A stretch of 33,245 nt of DNA. Origin: Salinivirgaceae bacterium. Lineage in GTDB: Bacteria; Bacteroidota; Bacteroidia; Bacteroidales; Salinivirgaceae. The notes beneath the pieces are model-generated. The model saw only the letters and a list, made by a program, of their open reading frames with translations, was not told the DNA's origin and did no database searches. Positions 1-5,169 of the stretch are shown here, in pieces (positions within the stretch are counted from its first letter, which is position 1; each line of letters opens with the position of its first letter). A program made the position numbers and the translations under genes. The DNA lies in assembly GCA_028709085.1 (NCBI GenBank), contig JAQVXQ010000006.1, positions 1 through 33,245 of the forward strand. The letters are read 5' to 3'.

Positions 1-99
1 AATGTAACGTTGAATCATGAGCGGAGTGACGGGAGGATTGATGATGTTGTAAAGCAGTGATAGGGCCGCAACAATGCCCCAGAACCATAAATGAGCATC
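1..99 (-). pseudogene. MtgA-like transglycosylase N-terminal fragment, start lost
   Basis: In the frame next to the plug-protein frame, bases 99 to 1 encode a hydrophobic helix (FWGIVAALSLLYNII) followed by NPPVTPLMIQRY. That is the membrane anchor plus the Asn-Pro-Pro-x-Thr-Pro-Leu-Met signature I associate with Bacteroidota monofunctional peptidoglycan transglycosylases (MtgA). Two consecutive TAG codons precede it at 105-100, and there is no ATG, GTG or TTG in frame before the Met inside the signature. A nearby ATG at 98-96 is in a third frame and would need a one-base insertion to reach this frame. The gene has therefore lost its start by a rearrangement or indel, or the assembly is wrong at this point. 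Only about 33 codons are visible, so the family call is tentative. Confidence 0.4.
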
Positions 100-799
100 C
101 TACTATTCCCCCGTCTTCAGTTATCTTAGTAATAACGTTAACAACAGCACTGTAGGATGCAAATCTTGCAGGAGGCATATCGTAATGCTCAATTTTAGCT
201 ATGTCTTCAGAACATAAAGCAATAAGTTCTCTTTCTGAGGCATTCATCCCATTTAATAGTAACTTAATCTGTTTACCTCCTGTTGATGAAATCGTATTAT
301 TTACATTATCGATATTAATTGATGGGATTATATTTAAGAGATCTAGCGAATTTCGAGTTGTTTTGCTATCTTCATCAGTGACTATATAAGTCACTTTATC
401 AATACTTCTTTGAATGCGTGTTGCAATAATGTCAACACCTTCAAGCTTGTTTATTACATTAGGTAACTCAATGTTCAAACCTAAAATATCGGTACCCCCT
501 ACCTTTATTTTTTCAGAAAAGGGTTTAAATCCTATGCATGAAACATTTATAGAATAATACCCATTAGGAATTTTATCTAACTCGTAATTCCCTGCAAGGT
601 CGGATACTGTCGCTGTTTTAATTTGGGTAGTGTCCTTTATATCAAACAACCAAATATTTGCAAAAGGAACAGATTCTTCTATGGAATCTGAATTAGTATA
701 TACCTTGCCTGTTATTTTATTTTGAGAATATGTCACAAAGACTGTAAATTGCGATAAAAATAAAACCAGCAAAAAGTTGTGTTTTATTATTATTTTCAT
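1..799 (-). CDS. Secreted carboxypeptidase-regulatory + TonB-plug protein, truncated, runs off window
   Basis: The frame is open from the ATG at 799 to the window edge. It begins with a signal peptide (MKIIIKHNFLLVLFL...), then a CarboxypepD_reg-like beta-sandwich (about residues 28-110, with PFANIWLF, SDLAGNYELDKIPNGYY and SCIGFKPF), then a TonB-plug-like segment (about 115-225) with LLNIIPSINID, IKLLLNGMNASERE, IAKIEHYDMPPARF and VVNVITK. These are the domains found before the barrel in outer-membrane beta-barrel family receptors. No barrel follows. After EDGGIVG (near base 99) the reading becomes compositionally odd, and the adjacent frame instead matches an MtgA-like N-terminus, so the gene is probably broken there. 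It starts 8 nt after the preceding plug-like gene and looks like the last gene of the radical-SAM peptide operon. Domain calls are from sequence pattern only. Confidence 0.6.
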   Translation of the reverse strand, partial: MKIIIKHNFLLVLFLSQFTVFVTYSQNKITGKVYTNSDSIEESVPFANIWLFDIKDTTQIKTATVSDLAGNYELDKIPNGYYSINVSCIGFKPFSEKIKVGGTDILGLNIELPNVINKLEGVDIIATRIQRSIDKVTYIVTDEDSKTTRNSLDLLNIIPSINIDNVNNTISSTGGKQIKLLLNGMNASERELIALCSEDIAKIEHYDMPPARFASYSAVVNVITKITEDGGIVGCSFMVLGHCCGPITALQHHQSSRHSAHDSTLH

Positions 800-807
800 T
801 TTTATTT

Positions 808-1437
808 TTATTTTACATTTAAATTTAGTATACAAGAGTACATATGTGGAGTGCATAAATTAGAAATATCATAAATATCGATACTCTGAATATTTCTAAT
901 ATTTATTTTATCAATTTCATTTTTTTTAAGGTACAAACCATTCAAAAACAAGATTACTTTTCTATTTTTATGAGTAAGTATTTTGTTTTCAAAATCATAC
1001 AGTACTTCTGGGATATGGCTCTGAATTAAAACAAAAATGTTTGTTGTGTTACTACTATTTATTGAAACTGGAATGTTGGAACTTCGATATGGAATTGTTT
1101 TGATTGTAATTTTGTTACTAAAATTACTAATAAACGGTGCTCCATCCGATTCCGGTATTACATTATAGCCTTTTGCTACCAATTCACCATTGTATTTAGC
1201 ATTTACATAATATTTTTTAGGTATCAATGATTCAAAGTAGTACATTCCTTTAAAATCAGAGAACGTAACAAATTTTGTGTTTGCTGAATCTTCAATGTCT
1301 GAAAATTCAATCTTGCTTAGAGGTAAAGGAGGATTTCCTTTTGCTAAATTAAATATCCTCCCTGAAACTTCAGTTTGTGCATATTGTACGCAAATTAGGC
1401 ACATTGCAATTATAAATAAAAAAAAATGGTTTTTCAT
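808..1437 (-). CDS. Secreted carboxypeptidase-regulatory / plug-like protein without barrel
   Basis: This is a 209-residue protein with a clear signal peptide (MKNHFFLFIIAMCLICVQYAQ). A carboxypeptidase-regulatory-like domain follows (about 24-105: VSGRIFNLAKGNPPLPLSK, FSDFKGMYYFESLIPKKYY). The C-terminal segment resembles the end of a TonB plug: RKVILFLNGLYLKKNEID, then NIQSIDIYDI, which corresponds to the usual lINGi...eI.kIevyd pattern. It stops where a receptor would enter its barrel, so it is either a stand-alone plug-type protein or an old truncation. It lies 51 nt after the radical SAM gene and 8 nt before a second protein of the same design, so all three are probably co-transcribed. 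A role in the outer membrane or periplasm, such as handling or export of the modified peptide, is inference. The exact function is not recognised. Confidence 0.6.
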   Translation of the reverse strand: MKNHFFLFIIAMCLICVQYAQTEVSGRIFNLAKGNPPLPLSKIEFSDIEDSANTKFVTFSDFKGMYYFESLIPKKYYVNAKYNGELVAKGYNVIPESDGAPFISNFSNKITIKTIPYRSSNIPVSINSSNTTNIFVLIQSHIPEVLYDFENKILTHKNRKVILFLNGLYLKKNEIDKINIRNIQSIDIYDISNLCTPHMYSCILNLNVK

Positions 1438-1488
1438 GAGTACGAATGTTATTTGAGGACGATGTTAACTTGTAGTTCAGCTTGTAAA

Positions 1489-2784
1489 TCAAATTTTTAC
1501 TAATTTGTTTTCAAGGGCAAATCTATTGAAATTGTATGTAATGTGATCATCTAAAGACAAGTTAGTGTCTAAAATGCATTTTACATTTTCCCCATCCTCC
1601 AATATCTTCTGTGAACAAATTCCCGGACATGATGGTAGTAATTTGCAATCTTTACAAATTTGAGAAATGTTTGTCGCCAATCTACGAGATAAACGATCGA
1701 TATCCCAGTTAATAACACCATTGTCCATTAAAACTCCATCTGGTTTAACTTTAGCGAAATTTCGTGCAGTACATTTGTGCACATTCCCATCATAATTGAC
1801 CACTACTTCATTGAGGCAATCAGCATAACAAACACTTGATTTGGGAGTCAAAGATAAAAAATTTACAATGAATCCTTTCTCTTGAGCATAATTTGTGAAT
1901 TTAAAAATATCCGGCCAACTTATTTCAATTTGGTTTACTTGCCATATACGCATTAGGCTAAATCTCAGAAACCTTTTATCTGCAAAAGCCAAATCATCGA
2001 TAACTGAATATAGTCCTTCAAGTGCCTTTTGATGATAGTTTATTCTAACAGAAATACCATAATTTTTTAAAACAGATTGTATTTTGTTAATATTATTTAT
2101 GATTAGTTTATAAGTCGGTTTATTTGTATTTTTAAAACAACGGCTGCTATCGTGCATTATTTCATTTCCATCAAGCGTTATTTGAAAGTTAACATTAAAC
2201 CTTTTAAGCACATTTAGCAATTCATCCGAAATTAGGGTTGCATTAGTTGTAAATGCGACCGATATTTTAATTTTTTTGTCCTTAGTGAATTTTTCAATCT
2301 GGTTTAATATCGTGATAACAATATTTGTTTTTAGCAAAGGTTCTCCTCCAAAAAAACTTAACCATAATTCAGAGAATTGTTCTTCTTTGTATTTTAATTT
2401 GATGTGGTTTAGCAGTTTTTTAATAATTGTATCATCCATTTCTGAATCAGGAACGTGATCTTCATAGCAATACCAACACCCCAAATTACAGTCAAGTGTT
2501 GGATTTATTATTACTTGGTAAATTTTTGAAGTGAACCTTCTATTAAACAGCAGATTCAAATAATATGATTTTTCATCAAAAGCTCTCGGTATTATAAACC
2601 CGTTTTCCTTTAGTGTGTTATATAATTTAGGGTTTGACGTGTATAATTCTTCGAGATTCTCTTCTTTCGCCCGAAATTCATTAAACAAGTCTTGGTTTAA
2701 AATTAAATATGCATCTGCCAAAGCATTATAAAGCATAATAGCCTTTCCCTCTGGTACATAATGATTATAAAAGCTACTTTTCAT
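1489..2784 (-). CDS. Radical SAM/SPASM peptide maturase
   Basis: This is a 431-residue radical SAM enzyme. The [4Fe-4S]-SAM motif is CNLGCWYC (Cys99, Cys103, Cys106), followed by the SAM-contacting FFGGEPL at 144-150. The C-terminal SPASM domain is complete: Cys319, Cys323, a Gly-x4-Cys at 333-338, the C-x2-C-x5-C-x3-C signature at 377-390, and a final Cys403. It should therefore bind two auxiliary iron-sulfur clusters. Residues 1-90 resemble a leader-binding extension, but I cannot assign an RRE with certainty. SPASM enzymes of this layout install thioether or carbon-carbon crosslinks on ribosomal peptides. The gene for a GG-leader, cysteine-rich peptide lies 162 nt upstream on the same strand, the expected substrate. 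The ATG at 2784 is followed immediately by the conserved N-terminus. The bond it forms cannot be read from sequence. Confidence 0.9.
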   Translation of the reverse strand: MKSSFYNHYVPEGKAIMLYNALADAYLILNQDLFNEFRAKEENLEELYTSNPKLYNTLKENGFIIPRAFDEKSYYLNLLFNRRFTSKIYQVIINPTLDCNLGCWYCYEDHVPDSEMDDTIIKKLLNHIKLKYKEEQFSELWLSFFGGEPLLKTNIVITILNQIEKFTKDKKIKISVAFTTNATLISDELLNVLKRFNVNFQITLDGNEIMHDSSRCFKNTNKPTYKLIINNINKIQSVLKNYGISVRINYHQKALEGLYSVIDDLAFADKRFLRFSLMRIWQVNQIEISWPDIFKFTNYAQEKGFIVNFLSLTPKSSVCYADCLNEVVVNYDGNVHKCTARNFAKVKPDGVLMDNGVINWDIDRLSRRLATNISQICKDCKLLPSCPGICSQKILEDGENVKCILDTNLSLDDHITYNFNRFALENKLVKI

Positions 2785-2907
2785 CTTTTTTTAATATTGC
2801 ATTATGATTTTTTGTAATACACATGAATTCAGCATAGTAAATAAAAGTACTATGGAATTAGTAGTTACTTCTGGTTGTCTAATAACTGCGCATGTTTTGG
2901 ATTAAGA

Positions 2908-2936
2908 AAGAAGGACACATGAAATGCATCCTTCTT
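2908..2936 (-). terminator. Hairpin after precursor gene, possible attenuator
   Basis: An 8-bp perfect stem (AAGAAGGA at 2908-2915 with TCCTTCTT at 2929-2936) sits 11 nt beyond the stop codon of the peptide precursor. On the minus strand it is followed by a T-rich but not uninterrupted tract. Position and weak tail suggest partial termination, which would give more precursor than maturase mRNA. This is inference from structure. Confidence 0.45.
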
Positions 2937-2946
2937 ATTGAAAATA

Positions 2947-3135
2947 CTAGCTGCAAGGACAGTTTGAACCACAATTATTCGTACATTGACATTGAAAAAC
3001 GTTAATTTCATCAAGTTTGCCTAAAAGCCAACTCCAAAGTCCACCACCCTTAATCATTAACATTTCTTCGTCGTTTTCGAAACGCTCAATAATTTGTGGG
3101 TTAAGCTTAACCAATCTTTTTTCTTGTTGTTCCAT
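2947..3135 (-). CDS. GG-leader, five-cysteine RiPP precursor peptide
   Basis: This 62-residue peptide has a charged leader (about residues 1-31) ending in MIKGG, matching the double-glycine leaders of Bacteroidota radical-SAM natural-product precursors. The predicted 31-residue core starts GLWSWLLGKLDE, an amphipathic stretch. It ends in a cysteine cluster with Cys at 49, 51, 55, 59 and 61, giving the near-symmetric pattern CxC-x3-C-x3-CxC with Asn, Gly and Ser spacers. The gene lies directly before a radical SAM/SPASM gene on the same strand and 139 nt after a LytTR regulator gene, which supports it being a real coding sequence despite its size. Cleavage after Gly31 would require a C39-type peptidase or transporter, and none is in this window. 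Product structure and activity are unknown. Confidence 0.8.
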   Translation of the reverse strand: MEQQEKRLVKLNPQIIERFENDEEMLMIKGGGLWSWLLGKLDEINVFQCQCTNNCGSNCPCS

Positions 3136-3144
3136 AATAAATAA

Positions 3145-3196
3145 GTTTTAGTTTTGTCGTAGAGTACATTATGTATTCCGCATGCAAAACTAAAAC
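3145..3196. promoter_or_regulatory. 12-bp inverted repeat upstream of precursor, candidate operator
   Basis: GTTTTAGTTTTG at 3145-3156 is repeated as the perfect complement CAAAACTAAAAC at 3185-3196, with 28 bp between the arms. The right-hand arm is about 50 bp and the left-hand arm about 10 bp upstream of the precursor ATG at 3135. A promoter would have to sit between or over the arms. The centre-to-centre distance of 40 bp is close to four helical turns, which suits a dimeric or looped regulator. The LytTR protein encoded next door is the obvious candidate. No clear -7 box is visible between the arms. Confidence 0.5.
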
Positions 3197-3274
3197 CTTT
3201 TATTGTAACTTGCTCTATGTGGTTGACTTATCCTCTGAGTGGTTAAAATTTGTGTATAAACGGAAATATTTCGC

Positions 3275-3646
3275 TCATGGACGGTTTTGTTCGTTGTGGA
3301 AAAATTCAAGTAATTCAGAACATCGTCTTCTCGAAACTTTAAGAATGGTATTTTCGCGGAGCATAATTTGGCGCTTCTTGCAATCGAAAGAGGTTACGTT
3401 TTTGAGATTTATTATACAATTGCGATCGATGCGCATGAATTGCACATCCAACAAAGCATGTTCGAACGATTTTAAGCTTCTTGAGACTGTAATGGGATTT
3501 TCTTTATCAATGAGTTTAATAAATGAAAGATAGCCTTCGCAGTAGATATGAGAAATATTTTCGATCTCTACTTGGGTGTATTTGCCTTTTTCGCTGAGTA
3601 TAATTTTCTGTTGATTCTGACAATTAAAATCTTTTTTCATATGCAT
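3275..3646 (-). CDS. Stand-alone LytTR DNA-binding regulator
   Basis: The 123-residue protein is essentially one LytTR domain (about residues 14-118). It has the typical strand pattern and signature residues: IYCEGYLSFIKL, the SRSLKSFE helix entry, FMRIDRNCIINLKNV (the conserved R-x-h-r-S-x-lvNl region) and ILKVSRRR. There is no receiver or membrane domain, and a TGA lies 7 codons upstream of the first ATG in frame, so it is not a longer response regulator. ATGs at 3646 and 3640 are both possible starts. LytTR proteins bind paired repeats through a beta fold and often control peptide or bacteriocin production. Here the gene precedes the peptide precursor on the same strand and probably controls it (inference). 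Confidence 0.85.
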   Translation of the reverse strand: MHMKKDFNCQNQQKIILSEKGKYTQVEIENISHIYCEGYLSFIKLIDKENPITVSRSLKSFEHALLDVQFMRIDRNCIINLKNVTSFDCKKRQIMLRENTILKVSRRRCSELLEFFHNEQNRP

Positions 3647-3738
3647 GGCGGGTTTAACTTTGATTCATTTTGTATTGCTTTTCTTCATTGTAATGTTACT
3701 ATTTTCTGATAATAACTTAAAGACGGACACCAACAATG

Positions 3739-3763
3739 TATATATATATATATATATATATAT
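3739..3763. repeat. TA dinucleotide microsatellite, about 12.5 units
   Basis: An uninterrupted alternating TA run lies 93-117 bp upstream of the LytTR start codon. If the -7 box at 3799-3806 is used, the run lies in the 5' leader of that transcript. Such tracts can change length by slippage. Confidence 0.9.
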
Positions 3764-3798
3764 CAGTTTTATAACTAACTTGGAGTTTTTAAACAATG

Positions 3799-3806
3799 CA
3801 AATATA
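3799..3806 (-). promoter_or_regulatory. Candidate -7 box for LytTR gene
   Basis: On the minus strand this reads TATATTTG, a full match to the Bacteroidota -7 consensus TAnnTTTG. No good -33 TTG is seen at the standard spacing, so the call rests on the -7 box and its position ahead of the LytTR gene. Confidence 0.4.
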
Positions 3807-3975
3807 AGATCATTATTTAACAAATTAATATCTCTGACAAATTAAAGCCAAATTATTTTTAAGCAACGCTTATTCTAGCATGAAGTGCTGTTGTTATACA
3901 ACGAAGCAAAAATCGTCTCTGTTATGGAAATGAATTTTGATTTAACTACAAGAAGATGTATAATTTGCAGGAAGA

Positions 3976-4091
3976 GTCGCTTCGCGCACACTATTTCTAA
4001 ATGTAACAGTGTTGCGACAGGGGTCTTGGGAGTTGTTGGAATACATGAAACACAATCGCAAGGTCAGGAGAGACCAATTTTCTTGTATTCC
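3976..4091. other. Gene-free stretch with two imperfect hairpins
   Basis: No convincing gene lies between 3807 and 4504. This part holds one hairpin at 3976-4018 (GTCGC with GCGAC, inner CACT with AGTG) and a second at 4038-4091 (GGAATACA with TGTATTCC, inner GGTC with GACC at 4062-4075). They could belong to a structured RNA or be remains of an inserted element. Nothing identifies them further. Confidence 0.3.
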
Positions 4092-4110
4092 TAGGAGACT
4101 CGAAGTTTTT

Positions 4111-4440
4111 TGGTTCTTCGCTTAAACTAGTGGATTTTAAAAAAGTATTCATTATTGTACAGAGAATTCCAAATAATGATTACGAGATTCTTCACTCCAC
4201 TACGTTACGTTCAGAATGACAGGTGCTTTCGAGGAAAAAAAGAGGAAGAGAAGGCGGCGAAGCCGCCTTCTCTTCCTCCCTCATCTGTCCGACAGGAATG
4301 TCATCCTGAGCGTAGCGAAGGATCTCTAAAACTTCATTTTAACTAAACGACATTGATTTAGAAATGTGAGAAATTTCAGCGTGATGGTAAATTTTGGAAG
4401 AGCCTAATTGACCAAATCCACTAGTTTTGGCGAAGAGCCA
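4111..4440. mobile_element. MITE-like element with 27-bp terminal inverted repeats
   Basis: Bases 4111-4137 and the complement of 4414-4440 match at 24 of 27 positions, including a shared ACTAGTGGATTT inner end. Both ends are bordered by the same short string GTTTTT (4105-4110 and 4441-4446), which could be a target-site duplication but is low-complexity. There is no transposase. The hairpin-cored repeat at 4183-4326 lies inside. A 68-codon open frame covering the right half (with KTSGFGQLGSSK) looks like repeat sequence, not a gene. Confidence 0.45.
4183..4326. repeat. Hairpin-cored dispersed repeat, copy A
   Basis: The left arm (4183-4221, CGAGATTCTTCACT...TCAGAATGACA) and right arm (4299-4326, TGTCATCCTGAGCG...GGATCTC) are imperfect inverted copies of each other. 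The middle holds a 17-bp perfect stem, GAGGAAGAGAAGGCGGC at 4242-4258 pairing with 4262-4278, around a GAA loop. The arms match the widespread bacterial tGTCATcCTGAGCG...GAaGGATCT interspersed motif. The central stem sequence is unique to this copy. Confidence 0.75.
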
Positions 4441-4504
4441 GTTTTTTCTATTGCTAGGTATTTTTATAAGCAGGGAGACTGCTTTTTTTTCCGATGCTAA
4501 TTGT

Positions 4505-4876
4505 TTAATGTCCACAACCTGAACAAGAGTGGCAACCGGAGTCATCGCATCCGCTATCGACGTTGTATTGTAATGGCAATTGTTCGTGATTCCAGTTTTT
4601 CATTCCTCCCAATAGATATACCACATTGATATAGCCATTCTGCTTCAGCATTTGTGTAGCGTTGGGCGATAAACTTTCGTCGAAATCGGCAATAATTAAT
4701 CGTTTTGCAACTTCATATTTGTGCATTGCATCGGTTAATTTCCGTAAAGGAACATTGACCACATTTTCAACGTCGAACGTCACAAATTCGAAATCCATGG
4801 GTTCGCGAATATCTAACATTAGAGCTTTTCCGGTTTCTAGCTCAAATTGGGCGTCTTTGGGTGTTATTGAGTTCAT
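4505..4876 (-). CDS. Rhodanese-fold protein lacking catalytic Cys, Cys-rich tail
   Basis: This is a 123-residue rhodanese-like domain: LDIREPMDFE, NVPLRKL, and GYINVVYLLGGMKNW near the end are standard landmarks. The active-site loop that normally holds the persulfide cysteine reads IIADFDESLSPNA, so Cys is replaced (Asp64 or nearby) and sulfurtransfer by that residue is not expected. The C-terminal tail instead carries Cys110, 115, 118 and 121 plus two His, a possible metal or iron-sulfur site. I chose the ATG at 4876, not the in-frame ATG at 5011, for two reasons: a perfect TATATTTG -7 box lies between them, and the upstream part encodes only hydrophobic sequence that overlaps a repeat arm. 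The gene is bracketed by two copies of a dispersed repeat. Confidence 0.75.
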   Translation of the reverse strand: MNSITPKDAQFELETGKALMLDIREPMDFEFVTFDVENVVNVPLRKLTDAMHKYEVAKRLIIADFDESLSPNATQMLKQNGYINVVYLLGGMKNWNHEQLPLQYNVDSGCDDSGCHSCSGCGH

Positions 4877-4901
4877 ATCAGTTGGGTTGTTTATGGGGTT
4901 G

Positions 4902-4909
4902 CAAATATA
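4902..4909 (-). promoter_or_regulatory. -7 box of the rhodanese-like gene
   Basis: The minus strand reads TATATTTG, a full match to TAnnTTTG, 26 bp before the ATG at 4876. The predicted transcript would start near 4895, which excludes the longer open frame starting at 5011. Confidence 0.5.
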
Positions 4910-4998
4910 AATGTTTGTTTCTGTAATGAAAAATAGAGAAGCGATTGTTTGAAATATTTTTATTTGTAAGATGATAGTCAAAATTAATATAATGATTA

Positions 4999-5151
4999 CG
5001 AGATCCTTCATTTCACTGCGTTACATTCAGGATGACACTGTTTTTGCTGTTCGGATGTGGGAGGTCGGTGGCGGCACTGCCGCCACCGACCCCCACATCT
5101 CTAATTGCGATTTGCAGACTTTGACATCCTGAGTGTTAGCGAAGGATCTCG
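4999..5151. repeat. Hairpin-cored dispersed repeat, copy B
   Basis: The left arm at 4999-5037 (CGAGATCCTTCATTTCACTG...GGATGACA) and the right arm at 5122-5151 (TGACATCCTGAGTG...GGATCTCG) are the same inverted arms as copy A. The core is a long stem at 5054-5099 of about 20 bp with one bulged A and an ACT loop, GC-rich (GGTCGGTGGCGGC). Its sequence is unrelated to the core of copy A. It ends 19 bp from the stop codon of the LuxE-family gene. Confidence 0.75.
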
Positions 5152-5169
5152 TAGAGCATATTGGTTATT

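Noticed and set aside
3171-3533. 120-codon plus-strand open frame opposite the LytTR gene
   Set aside because: It is the antisense shadow of a protein with a clear LytTR domain and has no domain character of its own.
3885-4094. 69-codon plus-strand open frame
   Set aside because: No protein-like composition. It spans two hairpins in a repeat-rich intergenic stretch.
4242-4278. GC-rich 17-bp stem as a simple terminator
   Set aside because: No T tract follows on either strand, and the shared outer arms show it is the core of a dispersed repeat.
4339-4545. 68-codon minus-strand open frame overlapping the rhodanese-like 3' end
   Set aside because: Its C-terminal half lies in the inverted-repeat element, and it overlaps a better gene out of frame. 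It is better explained as repeat sequence.
4877-5011. N-terminal membrane extension of the rhodanese-like protein
   Set aside because: It overlaps a repeat arm, and a consensus -7 box lies inside it, so transcription probably starts downstream.
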